This document shows positions 1 to 5,624 of a DNA stretch of 7,035 bases, piece by piece. The DNA is taken from NCBI GenBank assembly GCA_947452355.1, contig CANGCU010000057.1, forward strand, positions 1 to 7,035, given 5' to 3'. The position numbers and the translations under genes were made by a program. The DNA comes from Microbacteriaceae bacterium (GTDB lineage: Bacteria; Actinomycetota; Actinomycetes; Actinomycetales; Microbacteriaceae). The notes under the pieces were generated by a model. The model saw nothing but the letters and a program-made list of their open reading frames with translations, had not been told where the DNA came from and did not search any database. The first letter of the stretch is position 1. Each line of letters starts with the position of its first letter.

Positions 1-1
1 C

Positions 2-664
2 ATGCTCGTCCTCGCCGAAAACGCCACACCGGGTTCGGACGAACAGTTCCAGTTCTTGCGGACGTTCGCCACGATGGCGGACACGGCAGAACACGCCGAG
101 ATACTCCGGTCCATTCGGTCCGGGAAACGGGTCATTCCAGGAATCACCATTGACACCGACCTCTCGTGGGATCTCTTGGAAGGAATGGTCCTCGCGGGCG
201 GTGCCGACGAATCGGACATCAGCGAGGCACTCGCTTCCGACAACACGTCGAACGGTCAACAAGCAGCCGCTCGAGTCCGTGCGACCATCCCCACGGTCGA
301 GGCGAAGCGTGTAATTCTGGAAACGCTCCGAGACGACGACACTGTCGCGAACTCGATTTGTGACCACTATGTTCGCGGCTACAACCACGTCAATGACCCG
401 AGCATTTTCGAATCACTCGTGAGCGAATATTTCGACGCGATCGAAAACGTCTGGGATTCGCGAACATTCAAAATCGCGGAGTATTTTGCGATCGGAATGT
501 ACCCCTTCATTTTCGCCACCAAAGACCTCGTCGTCGCGAGCCAGAATTGGCTGTCGGCACGACCGGACGCACCGCACGCACTTCGACGAATTGTTATCGA
601 AGGATTGGCGACGGTCGAACGCGCACTCGCTGCACAGAAGCGGGACGCCAAGGTTAACCGATGA
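2..664 (+). CDS. pepN: Aminopeptidase N, C-terminal part (5' end outside window)
   Basis: This is the last 220 residues of an M1-family zinc aminopeptidase, which removes N-terminal amino acids from peptides in the cytosol. Only the helical ERAP1-like C-terminal domain is present; the GAMEN and HExxH zinc motifs would lie upstream of the window, so catalysis cannot be checked here. The assignment rests on the pattern of short amphipathic helices (around residues 90-120 and 130-160) and the typical end with a WL..RPDAP..LRR segment (about 183-195) followed by E.....R.L.AQ..D. The Met at base 2 is probably internal, because actinobacterial PepN is usually about 850 residues and the frame is open to the window edge. 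The stop TGA (662-664) overlaps the next start as ATGA, so the channel gene is probably translationally coupled. A different M1 aminopeptidase name is possible, but the family is fairly clear. Confidence 0.82.
   Translation: MLVLAENATPGSDEQFQFLRTFATMADTAEHAEILRSIRSGKRVIPGITIDTDLSWDLLEGMVLAGGADESDISEALASDNTSNGQQAAARVRATIPTVEAKRVILETLRDDDTVANSICDHYVRGYNHVNDPSIFESLVSEYFDAIENVWDSRTFKIAEYFAIGMYPFIFATKDLVVASQNWLSARPDAPHALRRIVIEGLATVERALAAQKRDAKVNR
650..653 (+). promoter_or_regulatory. Shine-Dalgarno of the MscS-type gene
   Basis: AAGG lies within the pepN tail, 7 nt before ATG 661. It supports the start at 661 and the ATGA overlap with the pepN stop. Confidence 0.55.
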
Positions 665-1224
665 CGAGTTGGGCGGACGTGGCCGCGTTTCTCGCGGCTA
701 ACTCAACCGTTTTTCGAATCATCGGCATTGTCGTGGGCGCCGCACTCGTTCGTTCACTCGTTGTCGTCACCATTAACCGGGTAATCACTCGCGTTGTGTC
801 GGAATCGTCGGAAACCACCACCCGTAAAACGACAACGACCCAGAAAGCGCGTTTGTCGCAGCGCACGCAGACCCTTGGGTCAGTGCTGCGGTCAATTGCC
901 AATTGGGCCGTCGGCGCGATCGCGGCGATTCTGATTCTCGGTGAGCTCGGTTTCGAAATGACGGCGATCATCGCGAGCCTGGGAATTTTGGGTGCGGGTA
1001 TTGCGCTCGGTGCCCAAGACATTATTCGTGACATCTTCAATGGAATCTTCATGGTGTTCGAAGATCAGTTGGGCGTCGGCGACACGGTCGACCTCGGCGA
1101 CGCCAAGGGAACCGTCGAAGAAGTCACTATTCGCGTCACCAAAGTCCGTGACTCCACGGGAGTGTTGTGGTTCGTGCGCAACGGGCAAATTCAGCGCGTC
1201 GCAAACTTCAGCCAAAAATCCTGA
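661..1224 (+). CDS. Short MscS-family mechanosensitive channel lacking the C-terminal domain
   Basis: This 187-residue membrane protein belongs to the small-conductance mechanosensitive channel family, which opens under membrane tension to release solutes after osmotic downshock. A first hydrophobic segment lies at about 17-38, a polar Thr/Lys/Arg-rich stretch at 47-71, a second membrane segment at about 79-96, and the pore-lining TM3 at about 101-130 with the Gly/Ala-rich pattern GILGAGIALGAQDIIRD typical of MscS. A beta-domain follows (132-184: EDQLGVGDTVDLGDAKGTVE and WFVRNGQIQRVANFSQ). The protein stops there. E. coli MscS has 286 residues and continues with an alpha/beta cytoplasmic domain, which is entirely absent. 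The start at 661 overlaps the pepN stop and the stop TGA (1222-1224) overlaps the glbO start. No DNA remains in which a lost C-terminus could be hidden by a frameshift. It could be a minimal functional channel or a decaying one. Confidence 0.88.
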   Translation: MTSWADVAAFLAANSTVFRIIGIVVGAALVRSLVVVTINRVITRVVSESSETTTRKTTTTQKARLSQRTQTLGSVLRSIANWAVGAIAAILILGELGFEMTAIIASLGILGAGIALGAQDIIRDIFNGIFMVFEDQLGVGDTVDLGDAKGTVEEVTIRVTKVRDSTGVLWFVRNGQIQRVANFSQKS

Positions 1225-1631
1225 TGGACGACACCTTCTTTGTCGCCATCGGAGGGCACCCAACATTCGATCGAATTGTTCGACGGTTTTATGCGGGTGT
1301 GAAGACCGACCCAATTCTTCGACCGATGTATCCGGACGAAGACCTTGACGGTGCCGTCTGGCGGCTGACGGCATTTCTCGAACAATATTGGGGTGGCCCG
1401 ACGACCTATTCCGAGCAACGCGGACACCCGCGCTTGCGGGCACGGCACAGCGCGTTTCCCATCGACGAGACCGCCCGCGACCACTGGTTGTCAATCATGA
1501 CGGCCGCGGTCGACGCCGAAGAACTAGCGCCGCTTCACCATGAAACCCTTATGGATTATCTGGACCGCGCGGCTCACGCGATGGTCAACACCATGAGCGA
1601 CGTCGATCGCGGTGATCGACCGTCGTTGTGA
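1224..1631 (+). CDS. glbO: Group II truncated haemoglobin (trHbO)
   Basis: This 135-residue 2-on-2 globin binds haem in the cytoplasm; the family is linked to oxygen and peroxide chemistry and, in mycobacteria, to interaction with the respiratory membrane. Using ATG 1224, the key residues fall at the numbering I recall for M. tuberculosis trHbO: Tyr23 (B10), Tyr36 (CD1), proximal His75 (F8) and Trp88 (G8). The segment FLEQYWGGPTTYSEQRGHPRLR (51-72) is close to the mycobacterial sequence. An upstream in-frame ATG at 1167 would add 19 basic residues read from inside the channel gene, so it is rejected. There is no good Shine-Dalgarno sequence; the start overlaps the preceding stop as TGATG, so translation probably depends on coupling. 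The last gene of this block converges with the minus-strand block, and its final codons lie in a hairpin. Confidence 0.95.
   Translation: MDDTFFVAIGGHPTFDRIVRRFYAGVKTDPILRPMYPDEDLDGAVWRLTAFLEQYWGGPTTYSEQRGHPRLRARHSAFPIDETARDHWLSIMTAAVDAEELAPLHHETLMDYLDRAAHAMVNTMSDVDRGDRPSL
1597..1626. terminator. Hairpin at the 3' end of glbO, possible bidirectional terminator
   Basis: GTCGATC (1602-1608) pairs perfectly with GATCGAC (1614-1620) across a 5-nt loop. Skipping C1621, bases 1598-1601 pair with 1622-1625, and G1597 can form a G-U pair with T1626, giving a stem of about 11-12 bp. It overlaps the last glbO codons and lies just beyond the stop of the convergent gene (1637). There is no clear T-run on either side, so it is not a classical intrinsic terminator. 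Part of the symmetry may come from repeated Asp-Arg codons. Confidence 0.35.
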
Positions 1632-1636
1632 CGCGG

Positions 1637-2317
1637 TTACCCGTCGAGCAGGCTCGGTGTCAGTTTCGCGAGTATGTCGCCACGACTTGCGGACAATCGT
1701 ATCCACGGGTCTTTGACCGACACGGACATGATCGTGTCGCCGAAAAATCCGAGCATCTCGGCGCCGAGCGCAACGCCCGCGGGCATGCCCAGTGAATTGC
1801 TGATCGTGGTGCCCCACACTTGCGATCGATAGGAGCGAACGACGTGTTCCTCGGCGTTGTTGGGAACTTTCCGCTTGATGATTTTCATGCCGTCGCGCAC
1901 AACCGACTGCAGGTCCGAGGCGCCGACTTTCCCCAAAGGCTCCCAACCGGCTTGGGGTGGAAGTGGAATTTTCCAGCGGACAGTCGGAGTTTGAGTCGGC
2001 ATCGTCACGACGAAACCCTCGGCGGTTTCCGACGCGTTGGCGAAACGCGCTCGGAGCGAATCGATGGGGACGACGATGTCAAACTTGGCGGCAGTCGCAA
2101 GTTCCGCCCCGCGCATTCCCAGGACGGTCGGGGTAGTGTCGTTGAGCCCCCGCGGTGCGAGAACTTGAACCCAGGCGACAACAATCGAATCTTTCGCAAC
2201 CAGTCGCACGGCCGCGTTGTCCAATAGTCCCGAGCGGTCGATGAACGTGTCTAGGTCGCTGATGGACTCTCTGTCCGTGAACGTCAGGGTCAGCTCTGCG
2301 GCTTTTTTCGTCACCAT
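1637..2317 (-). CDS. Uncharacterised protein coupled to ettA
   Basis: This 226-residue protein has no function I can name. It has no signal peptide, no membrane segment and no cysteine, so it is probably cytosolic. The first 115 or so residues look beta-rich and alternate short strands with charged turns. More distinctive stretches are PPQAGWEP (120-127) and a glycine/alanine-rich MPAGVALGAEMLGFF (178-192), followed by a short strand-like end with WIRL (205-208). I recall similar proteins in other actinobacteria, but that is memory and not a search. Its ATG (2317-2315) shares one base with the ettA stop (TGATG on the minus strand) and no Shine-Dalgarno sequence is visible, so translation probably depends on ribosomes finishing ettA. 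It ends 5 bp from the glbO stop. The tight coupling hints at a role tied to EttA or translation, but this is inference only. Confidence 0.85.
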   Translation of the reverse strand: MVTKKAAELTLTFTDRESISDLDTFIDRSGLLDNAAVRLVAKDSIVVAWVQVLAPRGLNDTTPTVLGMRGAELATAAKFDIVVPIDSLRARFANASETAEGFVVTMPTQTPTVRWKIPLPPQAGWEPLGKVGASDLQSVVRDGMKIIKRKVPNNAEEHVVRSYRSQVWGTTISNSLGMPAGVALGAEMLGFFGDTIMSVSVKDPWIRLSASRGDILAKLTPSLLDG

Positions 2318-3999
2318 CAGTCGCGGGTCAGCTTTCGATATGTTGAGCGGTGAGGCTTCGCGGCATCCGGTCCGAGTCGTTCAATCTTGTTCGCTTCGTA
2401 TGACTCGAAGTTTCCTTCAAACCAGTACCACGCCGACGGAGTTTCGTCGGTGCCCTCGTAGGCGAGAATGTGCGTCGCGATGCGGTCGAGGAACCACCGA
2501 TCGTGAGTGATGACGACGGCACAACCAGGGAATTCGAGCAGGGCGTTTTCGAGTGAGGACAGCGTTTCGACGTCGAGGTCATTCGTCGGCTCGTCGAGCA
2601 GCAAGAGGTTTCCGCCCTGTTTGAGCGTCAACGCAAGGTTGAGACGGTTTCGCTCGCCACCCGAGAGTACGCCCGCCTTTTTCTGTTGGTCGGGGCCTTT
2701 GAAACCGAATGTGGAAACATACGCGCGGGACGGAATTTCGACGTTTCCAACCTGGATGACGTCGAGCCCCTCGGACACGACCTCCCAGACGTTTTTGTTG
2801 GGGTCGATTCCGGTGCGGGATTGGTCGACGTACGAGAGCTTGACGGTCTCACCGACCTTCAACGAACCACCGTCCAACGGTTCGAGTCCGACAATGGTTT
2901 TAAACAAAGTCGTCTTACCCACACCGTTCGGACCGATGATGCCGACGATGCCGTTTCGCGGAAGTGTGAACGACAGATTGTCGATGAGAACGCGGTCGCC
3001 GAAACCCTTCTTGACGTCGTTCGCCTCGAGGACAATCGCACCGAGGCGCGGCCCCGGCGGAATTTGAATTTCTTCGAAATCGAGTCGCTTGGTTCGTTCC
3101 GCTTCGGTCGCCATTTCCTCGTATCGATCGAGTCGCGCTTTGGACTTTGCCTGTCGACCCTTCGCGTTCGATCGAACCCATTCGAGTTCTTCGGCCAAGC
3201 GCTTGGCGAGTTTGAGATCTTTCTTTCCTTGAACCTCGAGGCGCTCGGCCTTCTTTTCGAGGTACGTCGAATAGTTACCCTCATAGGGATAGAGGCGACC
3301 TCGGTCGACTTCCGCAATCCACTGGGCAACGTGGTCGAGGAAGTACCGGTCGTGGGTGATCGCGATGACGGCACCGGAATACTTTGCGAGGTGCTGCTCG
3401 AGCCATTGAACGCTCTCGGCATCGAGGTGGTTGGTGGGCTCATCGAGCAACAACAGGTCCGGCTTTTCGAGCAACAGCTTGCACAGCGCAACTCGACGTT
3501 TTTCTCCACCCGACAGAATGTTGATGGGCGAATCGGACGGCGGGCACCGCAGGGCATCCATCGCTTGTTCCAGTTGCGAATCCAGATCCCACGCGTCGGC
3601 GTGATCGATGGCTTCTTGAAGTTCACCCATCTCGGCGAGGAGGACATCGAAGTCAGCATCGGGTTCGCTCATGAGCAAGGAAATCTGATTGAATCGCTCG
3701 AGTTTGTCGTACATCGAGCGAACGCCGTCCTGGACGTTCTGAAGAACCGTTTTCGACTCGTCTAATTCGGGTTCCTGCATCAGGATGCCAACGGAATATC
3801 CCGCCGACAGTTGTGCTTCACCATTGGATGGCGTGTCGAGCCCCGCCATAATCTTCAGAATCGTTGATTTGCCGGCGCCGTTCGGGCCGACCATACCGAT
3901 CTTGGCTCCGGGGAAGAACGACATCGTGACGTCATCAAGAATGAGCTTTTCGCCGACCGTTTTGCGGGCTCGGACCATCGTGTAAATGAATTCAGCCAT
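2317..3999 (-). CDS. ettA: Energy-dependent translational throttle protein EttA (ABC-F ATPase)
   Basis: This 560-residue soluble ABC-F protein has two ATPase domains and no membrane segments. E. coli EttA (555 residues) binds the ribosomal E site and gates the first elongation steps according to the ATP/ADP ratio. Domain 1 has Walker A GPNGAGKST (38-46), an arm insertion around 95-150 characteristic of EttA, signature LSGGE (162-166), Walker B with catalytic Glu187 and switch His216. A charged linker (about 242-310, Lys/Arg-rich) matches the P-site tRNA-interaction motif. Domain 2 has Walker A GPNGVGKTT (356-364), signature LSGGE (445-449), catalytic Glu470 and His499. All key residues are intact. 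It starts 5 nt after the lipoprotein stop and its stop overlaps the next start, placing it mid-operon. Older annotation might call it an ABC transporter ATP-binding protein; the arm and linker argue for EttA. Confidence 0.97.
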   Translation of the reverse strand: MAEFIYTMVRARKTVGEKLILDDVTMSFFPGAKIGMVGPNGAGKSTILKIMAGLDTPSNGEAQLSAGYSVGILMQEPELDESKTVLQNVQDGVRSMYDKLERFNQISLLMSEPDADFDVLLAEMGELQEAIDHADAWDLDSQLEQAMDALRCPPSDSPINILSGGEKRRVALCKLLLEKPDLLLLDEPTNHLDAESVQWLEQHLAKYSGAVIAITHDRYFLDHVAQWIAEVDRGRLYPYEGNYSTYLEKKAERLEVQGKKDLKLAKRLAEELEWVRSNAKGRQAKSKARLDRYEEMATEAERTKRLDFEEIQIPPGPRLGAIVLEANDVKKGFGDRVLIDNLSFTLPRNGIVGIIGPNGVGKTTLFKTIVGLEPLDGGSLKVGETVKLSYVDQSRTGIDPNKNVWEVVSEGLDVIQVGNVEIPSRAYVSTFGFKGPDQQKKAGVLSGGERNRLNLALTLKQGGNLLLLDEPTNDLDVETLSSLENALLEFPGCAVVITHDRWFLDRIATHILAYEGTDETPSAWYWFEGNFESYEANKIERLGPDAAKPHRSTYRKLTRD

Positions 4000-4004
4000 C
4001 GTAT

Positions 4005-4454
4005 CTACCAGTCTATTTTTCGGGTGATGCCAATCAGGCAGCCACCGGTGGAAAGTGCGGTCTCGATGGTCGAGTAATAGTCCTTACCAACGGTGCGCTG
4101 TCCGATAAGGCACGACGTACCGATTTGAACGGCGACAATAACCGAATCGGCAACCACCTTGGTTTGAGTCAAATCGAACGTGACTTGCATGTCCTTTTTG
4201 TTGAATCCCGCGTGTACGAGCGCACTCACGAGTGCTCTGCCCGGTTGGTCTTGGTTGGCCTTCGCGACGGGTTCGAGGACCCAGTCAAAGTACACCTTGT
4301 TGGCATACGCATCACCGGCCGGCTGAAAGGTCGGGGTGGTCGAGACCGTTTCGGTCGGGGTGGGTGTAGCAATGGGCGCAACTCCGGCCGCACATCCGGT
4401 TACCGCAAGAGAAATGACCGCTACAGCCGAGAGAAACAGGGCACGAGCGGTCAT
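4005..4454 (-). CDS. Small secreted lipoprotein, function unknown
   Basis: This 149-residue protein has a lipoprotein signal: a short basic start, a hydrophobic core (5-17) and lipobox VTGC with Cys21 as the predicted lipidated residue. A Thr/Pro-rich spacer (28-45) probably carries the domain away from the membrane. The folded part (about 48-149) has two further cysteines, Cys115 and Cys139, each in a CLIG motif (CLIGQ and CLIGI), which could form a disulfide outside the cell. It resembles actinobacterial lipoproteins annotated as DUF6993, but I recall that name without being able to check it. It lies 32 bp after the ssb paralogue and 5 bp before ettA. A TAAGAT box ends exactly 6 nt before the ATG, so it may start a leaderless transcript that also carries ettA. 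AGGGGA before the ATG could alternatively act as a very close Shine-Dalgarno sequence. Confidence 0.85.
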   Translation of the reverse strand: MTARALFLSAVAVISLAVTGCAAGVAPIATPTPTETVSTTPTFQPAGDAYANKVYFDWVLEPVAKANQDQPGRALVSALVHAGFNKKDMQVTFDLTQTKVVADSVIVAVQIGTSCLIGQRTVGKDYYSTIETALSTGGCLIGITRKIDW

Positions 4455-4460
4455 TCCCCT

Positions 4461-4466
4461 ATCTTA
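4461..4466 (-). promoter_or_regulatory. Candidate -10 box for a leaderless lipoprotein-ettA transcript
   Basis: TAAGAT on the minus strand fits TANNNT and ends 6 nt before the lipoprotein ATG, so transcription would begin at about the A of the start codon. The -35 region is weak (CTGAAC, 18 nt upstream, over the ssb stop). The box lies in the 32-bp gap after ssb, giving the lipoprotein, ettA and the coupled gene a possible promoter separate from ssb. Confidence 0.5.
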
Positions 4467-4486
4467 CGTCAGGGGCTCACCGAGGT

Positions 4487-4921
4487 TCAGACGGGAACGG
4501 CCGCCTCGGCGGGTTCGGCCTGTGCAGATTCGTCGCCGGCAGTTGTCGCCGAGTCACCGCCCAGGGCGACCAACCGTGTGAACACGGCAGTTCCCCAGAA
4601 CAAATCGTGGCCGAGCGTCTCGGCTTCGATTTCGACGTTGGTTCCCGTGCGGTCGTCGGTTTGCCAATCCCGAACGCGCAGACGTCCGGTCACGACGATG
4701 CGGTCGCCCTTGGACAACGACGGAACTGCGTTGATAGCGAGTTGGCGAAACGCCGTGACGGTGTACCAGTTGGTCGAGGCGTCGACCCAGGCAGACGTGG
4801 CCTTGTCGAAACGTCGTTGCGACGACGCGAGTCGAAAGCTCGTGATCGGAAGCCCCTCGCTTGTCACGACGTGACGCGGCGTCGTCGCGATGAGACCGGT
4901 GATAGTGATGGTGTCGCTCAT
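4487..4921 (-). CDS. ssb: Single-stranded DNA-binding protein paralogue (SsbB-like)
   Basis: This 144-residue protein has an OB fold (about residues 4-115) with typical SSB features: TSAWVD..TNWYTVTAFRQLA (42-62), KGDRIVVTGRLRVRDW (71-86) and IEAETLGHDLFWGT (98-111). It should bind ssDNA as an oligomer in the cytoplasm. The tail (about 121-144) is Ala/Glu-rich and ends in AAVPV. The acidic DDxPF-type tip, through which the main replicative SSB recruits partners, is missing, so this is probably the second SSB (SsbB or SSBb type) and not the essential replication SSB. ATG 4921 is chosen because AAGGAG precedes it by 4 nt and the OB fold begins there; an upstream ATG at 5020 would add 33 unrelated residues across a hairpin. 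I recall the same neighbour relation with an EttA-like gene in M. tuberculosis (Rv2478c/Rv2477c). Confidence 0.93.
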   Translation of the reverse strand: MSDTITITGLIATTPRHVVTSEGLPITSFRLASSQRRFDKATSAWVDASTNWYTVTAFRQLAINAVPSLSKGDRIVVTGRLRVRDWQTDDRTGTNVEIEAETLGHDLFWGTAVFTRLVALGGDSATTAGDESAQAEPAEAAVPV

Positions 4922-4925
4922 TGTT

Positions 4926-4931
4926 CTCCTT
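4926..4931 (-). promoter_or_regulatory. Shine-Dalgarno of the ssb paralogue
   Basis: AAGGAG on the minus strand lies 4 nt before ATG 4921. It is the clearest ribosome binding site in the window and fixes the ssb start; it also shows that ssb has a real 5' leader, unlike the lipoprotein, msrA and reductase genes. Confidence 0.8.
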
Positions 4932-4943
4932 GGTTTTGTGGAC

Positions 4944-4975
4944 GGCGTCGGCCGTCCCAACCTGCGGCCGACGCC
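4944..4975. other. Perfect 11-bp inverted repeat in the ssb leader
   Basis: GGCGTCGGCCG (4944-4954) and CGGCCGACGCC (4965-4975) are perfect reverse complements around a 10-nt loop; beyond one mismatch, two more pairs can form (4941-4942 with 4977-4978). The stem is very GC-rich and lies 22 nt before the ssb start and about 90 nt after the msrA stop. On the minus strand it is followed by an A-rich stretch and not by a U-run, so it is not a standard intrinsic terminator. It may be an mRNA structure in the ssb leader, a U-less end for msrA transcripts, or an operator for a dimeric protein. Confidence 0.6.
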
Positions 4976-5034
4976 ATCGACAAGAATGCGCGCCATTGAA
5001 CAGCCAGACAGATTGCACACCGAGAACGGTGGGA

Positions 5035-5040
5035 AACTTA
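5035..5040 (-). promoter_or_regulatory. Weak candidate -10 box for ssb
   Basis: TAAGTT is the only TANNNT match I found on the minus strand between the msrA stop and the inverted repeat. The -35 position (CTATAC) is not consensus. If used, the ssb leader would be roughly 105 nt and contain the hairpin. Read-through from msrA is the alternative. Confidence 0.22.
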
Positions 5041-5065
5041 GCCCGACGAGGACCTGTGTATAGAG

Positions 5066-5590
5066 TCAGACCGACAGATACTGGGCGAATCCGGCCCGAA
5101 CCTTGTTGACCTTCGGCACCGCAACCGCAAGGCAATAACCCTGCGTCGGGTTCTTGGCGAAAAAGTCTTGGTGGTAATCCTCCGCGGCGAAGAATTCGGT
5201 GAAGTCGTCAATGTCGGTGACCACACCACCACCCCACGTTTCATTCGCGCGGTCGCGTGCGGCCTCGAAGAGCAGGCGTTGATCGGAATCCGTCGGGAAC
5301 ATCACCGAACGGTACTGCGTCCCCACGTCGTTTCCTTGGCGGTTCAGTTGACGCGGGTCATGCATCGTAAAGAACGCATCGAGAATCACGTCCGCCGGAA
5401 TGACGGTGCCGTCGAACGTCACGGCGACGACTTCCGCGTGACCCGTTGAGCCGGTGCACACCTGTTCGTAACTAGGGGAAACGACGTGCCCTCCCGCGTA
5501 CCCCGAAACCACTGAGGTCACACCACGAAGAACACGATATGCCGCGTCGAGGCACCAAAAGCACCCACCGGCAAGATAAAAGGTCGTCAC
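5066..5590 (-). CDS. msrA: Peptide-methionine (S)-S-oxide reductase MsrA
   Basis: This 174-residue cytosolic enzyme reduces the S-epimer of methionine sulfoxide in proteins and free methionine, using thioredoxin. The family motif GCFWC (9-13) carries catalytic Cys10. Other conserved elements are GYAGG (30-34), TGSTGHAEVV (46-55, Glu53), the DPRQLNRQGNDVGTQYRS region (78-95, Asp88 and Tyr93) and a C-terminal GYC (151-153) whose Cys153 is the likely resolving cysteine. Cys13 and Cys45 are additional cysteines. No MsrB domain is fused. The start is a GTG at 5590: the motif needs a start close to it, the frame gives MTTFYLAGGCFW as in typical MsrA, and a TAGACT box ends 6 nt upstream, consistent with leaderless translation. 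It diverges from the aldo/keto reductase across 34 bp. Confidence 0.96.
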   Translation of the reverse strand: MTTFYLAGGCFWCLDAAYRVLRGVTSVVSGYAGGHVVSPSYEQVCTGSTGHAEVVAVTFDGTVIPADVILDAFFTMHDPRQLNRQGNDVGTQYRSVMFPTDSDQRLLFEAARDRANETWGGGVVTDIDDFTEFFAAEDYHQDFFAKNPTQGYCLAVAVPKVNKVRAGFAQYLSV

Positions 5591-5596
5591 CCTGTC

Positions 5597-5602
5597 AGTC
5601 TA
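5597..5602 (-). promoter_or_regulatory. Candidate -10 box for leaderless msrA
   Basis: TAGACT on the minus strand fits TANNNT and ends 6 nt before GTG 5590, placing the predicted transcript start at the first base of the start codon. There is no spaced Shine-Dalgarno sequence and no clear -35 element. Confidence 0.5.
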
Positions 5603-5612
5603 GGCACACGAC

Positions 5613-5618
5613 TAGGCT
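5613..5618 (+). promoter_or_regulatory. Candidate -10 box for leaderless aldo/keto reductase
   Basis: TAGGCT fits TANNNT and ends 6 nt before ATG 5625, the same geometry as on the msrA side. No Shine-Dalgarno sequence is visible. CTAGGC occurs twice, at 5600-5605 and 5612-5617 (12-bp step), so it might also be part of a binding site between the divergent genes. Confidence 0.5.
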
Positions 5619-5624
5619 GAATGC

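Noticed and set aside
379..651. Minus-strand open frame opposite the pepN tail
   Set aside because: It is a shadow of the pepN frame with low-complexity translation and no start signals.
1167..1223. Earlier in-frame ATG for glbO
   Set aside because: It would read 19 basic residues from inside the channel gene. Starting at 1224 gives exact agreement with trHbO key-residue numbering.
3166..3177. Perfect 12-bp palindrome GTTCGATCGAAC
   Set aside because: It falls inside the ettA coding region, far from any start, and does not fit the spaced half-sites of an actinobacterial LexA box; probably chance in TCGA-rich DNA.
2686..3765. Long open frame (359 codons) on the plus strand opposite ettA
   Set aside because: It lies wholly antisense to an intact, motif-complete ettA and its translation has no recognisable domain. 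Long antisense frames are expected opposite GC-rich coding DNA.
4922..5020. Earlier in-frame ATG for the ssb paralogue
   Set aside because: The added 33 residues look unlike SSB, would be translated through the inverted repeat, and bypass the strong AAGGAG at 4926-4931.
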